DNA of 22,616 nt, taken from positions 1-22,616 of the forward strand of contig JBPCKC010000098.1 in assembly GCA_051004675.1 (NCBI GenBank), given 5' to 3'. Source of the stretch: JBDTSW01 sp051004675 (lineage in GTDB: Bacteria > Actinomycetota > Thermoleophilia > Solirubrobacterales > 70-9). The position numbers and the translations under genes were made by a program. Under the pieces are notes generated by a model. It saw only the letters and a list, made by a program, of their open reading frames with translations. It made no database searches and was not told the origin of the DNA. This document shows positions 1-6,265 of the stretch, in pieces (the stretch's first letter is position 1; each line of letters begins with the position of its first letter).

Positions 1-37
1 CGGTCGGGACGGAAACGACTCGGAGGGAAAAGAGGGC

Positions 38-57
38 GGGGGGGGGACTGGCCCCCC
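38..57 (-). terminator. Possible intrinsic terminator after the TfoX-domain gene
   Basis: Read on the minus strand, six C/G pairs (52-57 with 41-46, loop 47-51) form a hairpin shortly after the TfoX-gene stop. A short T run (A28-31 on the plus strand) follows about six bases after the stem. The T run is short and displaced, so this is only a candidate. The G run itself is nine bases long, and a second nine-G run lies at 72-80. Confidence 0.35.
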
Positions 58-90
58 TCGCAGACACCACCGGGGGGGGGTACGCCGGGC

Positions 91-420
91 CTACTTCTCG
101 GGCAGCGCGCCCGCGAACGCGACCGCCTCGGCCACCCAGCGCCGCAGGTCTTCCTCGGCGGCAAGCGACGCAGGCTTGGCCATCGCGAAAGCCCTCATCG
201 GCCGCCCGGTGAAGTCCATCTGCTCCAACCCCTCGTCGGCGATCGCGCCCGGCACCCGGTCGCGGCCGAGCCGGAGGATCAGCTCGTCGCCGAGCACCCC
301 GCAGCACATGTTCCCGCGGAGCATGAAGGCCAGGCCGCCGAACATCTTCTGCTCGGTCACACCGAATTCGTCGGAGAGGATCGCGCGCACGCGCTCGGCG
401 AGCCGTTCGTCGTAAGCCAT
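91..420 (-). CDS. TfoX N-terminal domain family protein
   Basis: A 109-residue protein that is essentially one TfoX/Sxy N-terminal domain. The hallmark is the stretch KMFGGLAFMLRGNMCCGV at about residues 25-42, followed by an ELILRLGRD strand. In gammaproteobacteria TfoX is a competence co-regulator that also has a C-terminal domain; single-domain versions like this one are widespread and have no settled role, so competence should not be assumed. I chose the ATG at 420 rather than an upstream in-frame start at 459 because the domain begins directly there (MAYDERLAER) and because a TAGCTT hexamer lies eight bases before it with no Shine-Dalgarno sequence, the arrangement of a leaderless transcript. 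It is followed by a possible hairpin terminator and is separated by 221 bases from the ABC genes, so it is probably its own transcript. Confidence 0.85.
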   Translation of the reverse strand: MAYDERLAERVRAILSDEFGVTEQKMFGGLAFMLRGNMCCGVLGDELILRLGRDRVPGAIADEGLEQMDFTGRPMRAFAMAKPASLAAEEDLRRWVAEAVAFAGALPEK

Positions 421-428
421 CGAGGCGG

Positions 429-434
429 AAGCTA
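429..434 (-). promoter_or_regulatory. Candidate -10 box, leaderless start of the TfoX-domain gene
   Basis: TAGCTT on the minus strand fits the actinobacterial TANNNT -10 pattern and sits eight bases before the ATG at 420. I see no convincing -35 box and no Shine-Dalgarno sequence, which fits a transcript that begins at or next to the start codon. Confidence 0.4.
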
Positions 435-641
435 TCCGCCCCGGCCGAAGCCCGCGCACCCCCCCGGCGCCACGCGACCAGCGTAGTCCTGACTGGGCGG
501 CCTGTCAAGGGACAAGCGGCGCCCGCGCGGTGTTCGCGAACCCGGCGCCGGGAGGCAGGGAAGCTGGGCCGAGCCCGGCGCCGCCCCGTCGCCCCGTCGC
601 GGCGCATCTGGCTGCGAAGCCGCCCTACGGGATCGAGCGCG

Positions 642-2003
642 TTAGCCGAAACGCCGCAGCGCCAGGCGCGCGAGCGCGCCGTAGGCGAGGGTCACGGCGG
701 CCAGGTGGAGCAGGGGCACACCGATCGAGGGGCCGGTCTCGTCGAGCGCACCCGACATCGCGTCGAGCGCCGGGTCGAAGGGGAAAAGCGCTCGCACCAC
801 CTGGATCAGGTCGTAGACGCCGGCCCCCACGGTCCCCGAGGGCACCAGCGAGAGGAATGCGATCGGCAGCGAGACCATGAAGGCCAGCAGCGACGAGGCG
901 CGGACCTCGCGCGCGGCGCCGCCGAGCGCGGCCCCGAAGGCGGCGAATGCCGCGCCGCCGGCGACGATCGCCACCGCGATGAGGCCGAAGCGCCCCCAGT
1001 CGACCGAGACGAACAGCGAGAGCCCGCCGAGCATGAGCAGCGTTACGACCAGCGAGGCGACGGCGCCCAGCAGGACCTTCTCGGCGAGCAGCGCACCGGG
1101 CGTCACCAACCCGCGCGTCAGGCGCGGGTAGGCGTTCTCCTCGCGCTCGAGCGCCAGCGACCCGGCGACCAGAAGCACGGTCACGAACATCAGGGTCACG
1201 GTGGCGGCCACCGAGATCGCGAACGCGTCCAGCGACGTGCCGTCTCCGGCCACGACCACCTTGTCGACCTCGATCGGCGAGGCGACCGCGCCCAGCAGGG
1301 GCAGCGCGAAGTCCAGGTTCTCGCCGGCGAGGTCGGCGAACCGGATCACGTCGTCGATCTGCCGCGCCGCCTCCGAGTTCGGCGGCAGCGCCTCCCGCGC
1401 CTCGGCCAGGATCTCGCCCGCGTTCTCGAGGCCGAGCACGTCGAAGGTGTCACCCAACAGCGGGATCTCGAAGCTCCCGCCCTCGACCAGCACGTTCAGG
1501 TACACCTCGGCCGACTCGGAGATCCGCTGCGCGAGGATGAGGTTGGCCTCGGTGATGAGCGCCTGGATCCTGTCGTCCACGAGCTGCGCCTTCACCGGGT
1601 CGTCCTCGTTCACCAGGACCTCCACGCTCGGCCGGTCGGGGTTCAGCGAGGTGAGCGACTCGAGCTTGTCGAGGATGTCCGGCGGCACGATCAGCGCGCC
1701 GAGGACCTCGCCGTCGGCGACCTTGCGCTCCGCCTCCTCCCGCGAAGAGACGTCCACGCACTCGACCCGCTTGCACAGCTCGCCGCGGGCGATGCCGCGG
1801 TCGAGCTCCGCCTCGCCGCCTCCGATCGCGAAGGCCTCGTCGGGGTCCACCTGGTTGAAGAACGCGACGCGGGGCTTGCCGCCCTCGTCGGAGAGCGCGA
1901 ATCCGATCAGCACGGCGATGGCGATTGGATAGATAACGAGCAGCGCGCTCACAAGCGGGGAGCGCCGCAGGATCTGGAGATCTTTGAGGAGCAGGTGGCG
2001 CAC
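642..2003 (-). CDS. ABC-2 type transporter permease
   Basis: A 453-residue membrane protein forming the channel half of an ABC exporter. One membrane helix lies near the N-terminus (about residues 18-38), followed by a large outer loop (about 40-258) and then five helices (about 262-284, 309-332, 338-360, 368-388, 428-449). This 1+5 layout with a big first loop is typical of the ABC-2 (YhgE/CcmA-linked) permease family. The loop holds two cysteines (77 and 82) that could form a disulfide. The GTG start at 2003 lies three bases after the stop of the ATPase gene, so the two are translated together. The substrate cannot be told from sequence; relatives export drugs, antibiotics, lipids or polysaccharides. 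The family call is firm, the cargo unknown. Confidence 0.88.
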   Translation of the reverse strand: MRHLLLKDLQILRRSPLVSALLVIYPIAIAVLIGFALSDEGGKPRVAFFNQVDPDEAFAIGGGEAELDRGIARGELCKRVECVDVSSREEAERKVADGEVLGALIVPPDILDKLESLTSLNPDRPSVEVLVNEDDPVKAQLVDDRIQALITEANLILAQRISESAEVYLNVLVEGGSFEIPLLGDTFDVLGLENAGEILAEAREALPPNSEAARQIDDVIRFADLAGENLDFALPLLGAVASPIEVDKVVVAGDGTSLDAFAISVAATVTLMFVTVLLVAGSLALEREENAYPRLTRGLVTPGALLAEKVLLGAVASLVVTLLMLGGLSLFVSVDWGRFGLIAVAIVAGGAAFAAFGAALGGAAREVRASSLLAFMVSLPIAFLSLVPSGTVGAGVYDLIQVVRALFPFDPALDAMSGALDETGPSIGVPLLHLAAVTLAYGALARLALRRFG

Positions 2004-2006
2004 CGT

Positions 2007-2723
2007 CTAGTGCCCTCGCTCGCGCAGGAAGGCCACGAACGCCTCCTCGAAGTCCCGTGCGGCGGATCCCGCCACCGCCTCGTGCAGCTCGCGCTGCGAG
2101 CCGTCGAAGACCCGCTCGCCGTCGGCGAGGACGAGCAGGCGGTCTCCGTAGCGCTCGGCCTCATGGATGTAGTGGGTGGAGTAGATGACGGTCGTCCCGC
2201 CGCCCGCGAGGCGGTTCACGAACTCCCACAGGCGCGCGCGCTGGCGCGGGTCGAGGCCCGACGAGGGCTCGTCGAGGAGCAGCACCGGTGGGCGGGCCAA
2301 GAGCCCGATGGCGATGTTCACCCGCTGCTGGTTGCCACCCGACAGCGTCGCGACCTGATCGTCGCGGCGCTCGGCCAGAGCGGTCTGCTCGAGCATCTCC
2401 TCGAGCGTTGCCTCCGGGTCGGGGACGCCCTCGAGCCGGGCGAAGAGCAGCAGGTTCTCGGCCACGGTCAGGCGCCGGTACAGCCCCGCCTGCTGGGGCA
2501 CCCAGCCGATCTCGGCCGGTGCGCGGCTGACCTCACCCTCGTCCGGCGCGCGGATGCCGGCGAGGATGGACAGCAGGGTCGTCTTGCCGGCGCCGTTGGG
2601 CCCGATCACGGCCAGCAGCTCGCCGCGCCGGGCCTTGAAGCTCACGTCGCGGAGGGCCCAGCGATCGCCGAAGCGCTTCGAGAGGCCCCGGACCTCGATC
2701 ACGGCCTGGTCGTCGGCTGCCAC
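2007..2723 (-). CDS. ABC transporter ATP-binding protein
   Basis: A 238-residue ATPase that powers the permease encoded directly downstream. All nucleotide-binding motifs are present: Walker A GPNGAGKTT (41-49), Q-loop near Q77-Q78, signature LSGGN (128-132), Walker B VLLLDE (147-152), D-loop SGLD and the switch histidine H184 in STHYIHEAE. Its length and sequence fit the CcmA/drug-exporter subgroup that pairs with ABC-2 permeases, and with one ATPase and one permease the working transporter would be a dimer of each. The GTG start has no Shine-Dalgarno sequence, but a TAGCTT hexamer lies seven bases upstream, supporting a leaderless message. It is divergent from the YmdB-like gene, with only 50 bases between them. 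Confidence 0.92.
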   Translation of the reverse strand: MAADDQAVIEVRGLSKRFGDRWALRDVSFKARRGELLAVIGPNGAGKTTLLSILAGIRAPDEGEVSRAPAEIGWVPQQAGLYRRLTVAENLLLFARLEGVPDPEATLEEMLEQTALAERRDDQVATLSGGNQQRVNIAIGLLARPPVLLLDEPSSGLDPRQRARLWEFVNRLAGGGTTVIYSTHYIHEAERYGDRLLVLADGERVFDGSQRELHEAVAGSAARDFEEAFVAFLRERGH

Positions 2724-2730
2724 CGGGGGA

Positions 2731-2736
2731 AAGCTA
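2731..2736 (-). promoter_or_regulatory. Candidate -10 box for the ABC exporter operon
   Basis: TAGCTT on the minus strand, seven bases before the GTG at 2723, fits TANNNT. No Shine-Dalgarno sequence lies between it and the start, consistent with a leaderless transcript. Confidence 0.4.
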
Positions 2737-2760
2737 GAGGGTCGGGTGCAACCGCTGGTC

Positions 2761-2766
2761 TAGGCT
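2761..2766 (+). promoter_or_regulatory. Candidate -10 box for the YmdB-like gene
   Basis: TAGGCT on the plus strand lies seven bases before the ATG at 2774. It has the same form and spacing as the box facing the other way for the ABC operon 24 bases away, so this short gap would hold two back-to-back promoters. No Shine-Dalgarno sequence is visible. Confidence 0.42.
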
Positions 2767-2773
2767 CGGCCGC

Positions 2774-3553
2774 ATGCGCATCCTGTTCATCGGCGACGTC
2801 GTCGGCAAGCCGGGACGCGCGGGGCTGGAGCGCGCCATGCCGCAGCTTCGCGAGGAGCACTCCCCCGACCTCGTAATCGCCAATGGCGAGAACAGCGCCG
2901 GCGGGCTCGGCGTGACCGAGAAGACGGCCGCCGAGCTGCACGCGATGGGTGTGGACGCGATCACGCTCGGCAACCACGTCTATCGCCACCGCGACGTCTA
3001 CGAGTACCTCGACCGCGACGAGCGGATCGTCCGGCCCGCCAACTACATGAAGTCGAGCCCCGGCCGCGGCGTCACCGTGATCGAGGCCGCCGGGCGCCGG
3101 GTCGGCGTGGTCAGCCTCTCCGGCCAGGTCCAGATGCGTGCCGCCCGCTCGCCGTTTCCCGAGGCCGACTCGATCGTCGACGGACTCGAGGACAGGGCGG
3201 ACGTCGTCTTCGTGGACTTCCACGCCGAGGTCACCTCAGAGAAGGTCGCCATGGGCTGGCACCTGGACGGGCGGGTCGCCGCGGTCGTGGGCACGCACAC
3301 GCACGTCCCCACCGCCGACGCCCGCGTCCTGCCGAAGGGCACCGCGTTCATCAGCGACGCGGGGATGACGGGCTCGCGCGACAGCGTCCTCGGCGTCCGC
3401 TGGGAGCAGGCGCTGCAGGGCTTTCGCACCCAGCTGCCCGTGCGCTTCACCACAGCGGAGGAGAACATCTGGGTGAACGCGGTGGTGGTGAGCGTCCGCG
3501 ACGACGGCCTCGCCGAGTCGATCGAGCAGGTGCTGCTCCCGGCGCCGGACTAA
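2774..3553 (+). CDS. ymdB: YmdB-like metallophosphoesterase (TIGR00282 family)
   Basis: A 259-residue cytoplasmic dinuclear-metal phosphodiesterase. The metal-binding residues fall at the same numbers as in Bacillus subtilis YmdB as I recall them: D8 (GDVVGKPGR), E39 and N40 (NGENSAGG), N67 and H68 (LGNH), H150 (DFHAE), H175 and H177 (GTHTHVPT). YmdB hydrolyses 2',3'-cyclic nucleotides and in Bacillus influences biofilm and sporulation choices; in many genomes the gene sits beside the RNase Y gene, which is not present here. No signal peptide or membrane segment is seen. The ATG start is supported by the start of the beta strand MRILFIGD and the leaderless-type promoter. It is convergent with the kinase gene. 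The family call is firm; the physiological role in this lineage is inferred. Confidence 0.94.
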   Translation: MRILFIGDVVGKPGRAGLERAMPQLREEHSPDLVIANGENSAGGLGVTEKTAAELHAMGVDAITLGNHVYRHRDVYEYLDRDERIVRPANYMKSSPGRGVTVIEAAGRRVGVVSLSGQVQMRAARSPFPEADSIVDGLEDRADVVFVDFHAEVTSEKVAMGWHLDGRVAAVVGTHTHVPTADARVLPKGTAFISDAGMTGSRDSVLGVRWEQALQGFRTQLPVRFTTAEENIWVNAVVVSVRDDGLAESIEQVLLPAPD

Positions 3554-3562
3554 CGCTCGGCA

Positions 3563-3607
3563 GCTGTCCTGGATAGCACCCCTACTGTGGGTGTAGGGCA
3601 GGACAGC
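3563..3607. terminator. Hairpin between convergent genes, likely bidirectional terminator
   Basis: A perfect nine-base stem (GCTGTCCTG at 3563-3571 with CAGGACAGC at 3599-3607) encloses a second six-base stem (CCCTAC 3580-3585 with GTAGGG 3593-3598, seven-base loop), with an eight-base bulge on one side. It fills the 55-base gap between the converging YmdB-like and kinase genes. No T run follows on either side, so termination is inferred from position and structure. Confidence 0.5.
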
Positions 3608-3608
3608 C

Positions 3609-5264
3609 CTAGGGGCGGATCGAGTTGGCCACCCCGAGCGCGGTCTGCTGCGCGAGGCCGAAGTCGGCCCCGCCTCCCGCCAGCACTCCCCAGCCTCCGC
3701 CCGACCCATCCTCGATTAGGTAGTCCACGCACGTGGTATCGGCGCACTCCGGGATCGCCCCGGAGTTCGAGAAGACGTATTCGGTCATGGTCCCGAAGAA
3801 CGGATGCGCGACGGTGTCCTCCGAGTCGAAGACGCCGCCAAGCTGAGGGACCTCGAACGGGGTGCGGTCGACGATCACCAGCAGGCCGTCGGGCCCGCGA
3901 ACCGTCGTCCGCAGGAGCTCGCCCGGCGTGAGCTCGTTCTCCACCGGCGGGCTGAACCCCTCGCCCTGGGGCACCTTGGCCCGGTAGGTGAACGTAGGGT
4001 CGGAGGGCGAGTAGGAGGTGAGGCTCGAGGCCGCGCGCGTCGAGCCGCCCGAGCCCGGGCGCGCACTGCCTTCATCGTCCCCGCCCGAGGATTCCTCGCC
4101 GCCCCCGGGTCCGTCCACCTTGATTACGTTGCGCGAGCCGTCGTCGTCCGAGCTCGCGATCAGGAAGCCGCCCACCGCTGCCGCGGCGGCGACCGCGATG
4201 ACTGCGGCCGGCACCAGCCAGGCTGGTCGGCCGGAGGACGGCGTTGGCTCCGGCATTCTCGTCGTGGGCGCGGCGGGGGCCCGCGGGGGTGGGGGCGGAG
4301 CCACCGGCGGGGGCTCGACCGCCTGCGCCTCCTCTACCGTCGAGAGCTCCTGCGTCGCGTCCATGCCGACCGCCGCTGCCCCCGTGGCGATGCTTCCGAT
4401 CTGCTCGGTGCGCTGTCCGCCGCGCGCGGCCGCGAGGGCGGCGCGGCCCAGGTCGCCCGCCGACTGGAAGCGGGCGTCGGGATCCTTCGCCAGCGCCTTG
4501 GCGACAATCCGATCGAGAACGGGATCTATCTCGGCGACGTGCGCGCTCACCGCCGGCACGTCCCGCGTCGTGTGGCCGAACATCTTCTCCGCCGGAGTGG
4601 CACCGGGGAACGGCACCGTGCCGGTGAGGGCGGAGAAGTACACCGCGCCGAGCGCGTACACGTCTGTCCGCGCATCCAGCGGAGCGCCCGAGAACTGCTC
4701 GGGTGCCATGTAATCGATCGACCCGACGAGGACTCCGGTGGCGGTGAAGCCGCTCTCCGAACTCACCGGCTTGGTGAGGCCGAAGTCAGTCGCGTAGCCG
4801 CGCAACCCCTCGGCTGTCTGCTCAACCAGGACGTTGGCCGGTTTGATGTCACGGTGCACCAGCCCACGCCCGTGAGCGGCGTCAAGCGCCTCGGCGACGT
4901 GCGCGAGCACGGTCGTCGCCTCGGCGGGCTCGAGGCGCCCGCGCTCGGAGATCAGCTCCGAGAGATCCCTTCCCGCGATGTGCTGCATGGAGATGTAGAG
5001 GACACCATCCACCTCACCGGTGTCGTGGATGGCGACGACGTGGGGGTGGCTCAGCGATGCCGCCGTTCTCGCCTCGCGCCGAAATCGCTCGCGGAACTCA
5101 TCGTCGCGGGCCAGATGCGGCGCGATCACCTTCAGGGCGCGCGGGGCGTCCAGCGCGATGTGCGTTGCCCGGTACACGACGCCCATCCCGCCCCGGCCGA
5201 GGATGCCCTCGATCCGATGGCCGGCAAAGAAGGTGCCCTCGCCGAGCGTGCCGGAGGATTCCAT
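3609..5264 (-). CDS. Transmembrane Ser/Thr protein kinase (PknB-type)
   Basis: A 551-residue Hanks-type kinase. The kinase domain spans about residues 18-280: glycine loop GRGGMGVVY (23-31), catalytic lysine K45, C-helix E64, HRD loop VHRDIKPAN with D139, metal aspartate D160 in DFG, an activation loop with T174 and T176, and the APE motif in YMAPEQ. A proline-rich linker (about 315-345) leads to one membrane helix (348-371) and an outer domain of about 180 residues. The outer domain has no PASTA repeats; it begins with a low-complexity Gly/Ser/Glu stretch and then a compact domain with a cysteine pair (ECADTTC) that I do not recognise. It would sense an unknown outside signal. A TAGGCT hexamer ten bases before the ATG and the lack of a Shine-Dalgarno sequence suggest leaderless expression. 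No partner phosphatase or FHA gene is nearby. Confidence 0.93.
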   Translation of the reverse strand: MESSGTLGEGTFFAGHRIEGILGRGGMGVVYRATHIALDAPRALKVIAPHLARDDEFRERFRREARTAASLSHPHVVAIHDTGEVDGVLYISMQHIAGRDLSELISERGRLEPAEATTVLAHVAEALDAAHGRGLVHRDIKPANVLVEQTAEGLRGYATDFGLTKPVSSESGFTATGVLVGSIDYMAPEQFSGAPLDARTDVYALGAVYFSALTGTVPFPGATPAEKMFGHTTRDVPAVSAHVAEIDPVLDRIVAKALAKDPDARFQSAGDLGRAALAAARGGQRTEQIGSIATGAAAVGMDATQELSTVEEAQAVEPPPVAPPPPPRAPAAPTTRMPEPTPSSGRPAWLVPAAVIAVAAAAAVGGFLIASSDDDGSRNVIKVDGPGGGEESSGGDDEGSARPGSGGSTRAASSLTSYSPSDPTFTYRAKVPQGEGFSPPVENELTPGELLRTTVRGPDGLLVIVDRTPFEVPQLGGVFDSEDTVAHPFFGTMTEYVFSNSGAIPECADTTCVDYLIEDGSGGGWGVLAGGGADFGLAQQTALGVANSIRP

Positions 5265-5274
5265 TGCAGGGGCG

Positions 5275-5280
5275 AGCCTA
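5275..5280 (-). promoter_or_regulatory. Candidate -10 box for the Ser/Thr kinase gene
   Basis: TAGGCT on the minus strand, ten bases before the ATG at 5264, the same hexamer as in front of the YmdB-like gene. No Shine-Dalgarno sequence intervenes. The ten-base spacing is at the long end for a leaderless start. Confidence 0.35.
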
Positions 5281-5321
5281 TTGCGGGTCGCAGCTCGCGC
5301 GCAGTGCCCGAGTCGCGCGGC

Positions 5322-5771
5322 TCAGCCTGCCTCGGCCTCGGCCACCCGCTTGAGGTTGTTCAGCGACTTGCGCGCGGCGCGGCGGGCGGGGGCGCCCGCG
5401 ATCTTTCCGGCGATCAGCTTGATCGGCCCGCGCGGCAGGTCGAATTCGTTCTCGTATTGGAACCGCGTGCCGCCGTTGGCCGCCTCGAAGCGGTAGCGGA
5501 CTTTCGCACCCGTTCCCTTCGGCCCGTCGGCATCCCATTCGGCTAGCTCGGGTGGATCCGAGCGGGTGAGCGTCCAGCGGACCTTCACCGGCTGGCCGCC
5601 GAGGCAGAGCACCTGGCGGAAGGAGTCGCCCTCATCGAGATCGCCGGACGGGGCGCCGGACGAGCTCGTGTGAGCCGAGACCCATTCCCCCAGGCGGTCG
5701 GGATCCATCGCGAGGTCCCACACCGCCTCGGGCGGGGCCTCGATCTCGATCTCCTCGCGAACCTCCGGCAC
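5322..5771 (-). CDS. SRPBCC (START-like) protein, candidate toxin of an Rv0909/Rv0910-type pair
   Basis: A 149-residue single-domain protein of the polyketide-cyclase/SRPBCC superfamily. It opens with the typical strand-helix start (VREEIEIEAPPEAVWDLAMDPDRLGEWV), ends with the long C-terminal helix (residues about 120-145), and between them has beta strands that build a hydrophobic pocket. It starts with GTG 15 bases after the stop of the small upstream gene and has no clear Shine-Dalgarno sequence of its own, so translation is probably coupled. In M. tuberculosis, Rv0910 is an SRPBCC protein of very similar length that acts as the toxin of a pair with Rv0909. The same gene order and sizes here are the reason for the toxin suggestion; an ordinary lipid-binding or CoxG-like role is the alternative. 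Confidence 0.85.
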   Translation of the reverse strand: MPEVREEIEIEAPPEAVWDLAMDPDRLGEWVSAHTSSSGAPSGDLDEGDSFRQVLCLGGQPVKVRWTLTRSDPPELAEWDADGPKGTGAKVRYRFEAANGGTRFQYENEFDLPRGPIKLIAGKIAGAPARRAARKSLNNLKRVAEAEAG

Positions 5772-5786
5772 GGCTTCGGGCGGCGC

Positions 5787-6155
5787 CTACCTGGCGCCGC
5801 CGGCCTCCCCCGGGCGGTCGTCGTGGCGGGCGCGCTTGCCGGTGCGTTCCGCGGCGTCGGCCTTCGCCCTGCCGGCGGCCTGCTTGGGCGTCTCGGTCGC
5901 CACCCTCTTCCCGGTCTTCGGCATCTCGGGCGTCGTCGCTCTCTCCTCGGTCCTCCGGGCCGCCGCCGTCGGCTTCTCGCCCTCGGAACCCGGGTCCTTG
6001 ATCGCGGACGCCGCCGCCTTGGCCTTGTCGGAGAGGCTGCCCGTGCCCTTCACGATGTCCTTTAGCTCACCGGCATCCTCCTTGAGAGAGCCGGTGCCGC
6101 CGCGCTTGTCGACCAGATCCTTGGCCTTGTCGGTAAGGCTCTTGAAGTTGACCAT
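5787..6155 (-). CDS. Small helical protein, candidate MT0933/Rv0909-like antitoxin
   Basis: A 122-residue charged, Ala/Lys-rich protein. The first 55 residues (MVNFKSLTDKAKDLVDKRGG onward) contain two amphipathic helix segments with repeated TGSL and DKAK elements, resembling the short MT0933-type antitoxin family; the remaining 65 residues are disordered-looking, rich in Lys, Arg, Glu, Thr and Pro, and longer than in Rv0909. The ATG at 6155 is firmly set by a strong Shine-Dalgarno sequence (GGAGGAG, seven bases upstream); the open frame continues upstream to 6347 but that part overlaps the promoter. The gene lies directly before the SRPBCC gene. No membrane segment is seen. The link to the antitoxin family is by eye and moderate; a stress-type CsbD-like protein is the main alternative. 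Confidence 0.72.
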   Translation of the reverse strand: MVNFKSLTDKAKDLVDKRGGTGSLKEDAGELKDIVKGTGSLSDKAKAAASAIKDPGSEGEKPTAAARRTEERATTPEMPKTGKRVATETPKQAAGRAKADAAERTGKRARHDDRPGEAGGAR

Positions 6156-6184
6156 CTCTAGCTCCTCCGAGCTTGGGTACCCGG

Positions 6185-6212
6185 AGCGTATTCCCCCTCG
6201 AGTGGCGATCAA
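6185..6212 (-). promoter_or_regulatory. Promoter of the candidate antitoxin-SRPBCC operon
   Basis: On the minus strand a TTGATC -35 box (6207-6212) and a TACGCT -10 box (6185-6190) are 16 bases apart, close to the housekeeping sigma consensus. Transcription would start near 6178, giving a leader of about 23 bases that holds the strong Shine-Dalgarno sequence of the 6155 start. Confidence 0.5.
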
Positions 6213-6250
6213 CCATGCGGCGAGGAGACGCCGCACGCGACACGCGGTGC

Positions 6251-6256
6251 TAGCTT
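6251..6256 (+). promoter_or_regulatory. Candidate -10 box for the M14 carboxypeptidase gene
   Basis: TAGCTT on the plus strand lies nine bases before the TTG start at 6266. A GAGGA purine stretch also lies between box and start, so the message could instead start a little downstream; the two readings cannot be separated here. Confidence 0.33.
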
Positions 6257-6265
6257 CGAGGAATC

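Noticed and set aside
38..80. Two nine-G runs as phase-variable tracts or a G-quadruplex
   Set aside because: They lie downstream of the TfoX gene, not in a coding frame or promoter that I can see. Only two runs are present on this strand in the visible part, so there is no support beyond base composition and a possible terminator.
91..420. TfoX-domain gene as evidence for natural competence
   Set aside because: It has only the N-terminal domain, and no other competence gene is in the window. Single-domain proteins of this type are common in bacteria not known to be competent.
578..605. GCGCCG/CGGCGC inverted repeat after the ABC permease gene as a terminator
   Set aside because: Only six pairs with a 16-base loop and no T run; such matches are common by chance in this GC-rich gap.
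705..2876. Very long open frame on the plus strand across both ABC genes
   Set aside because: It is antisense to two genes with complete family motifs, is extremely rich in Arg, Gly, Asp and Glu, and matches nothing recognisable. Such frames are expected in DNA of this GC content.
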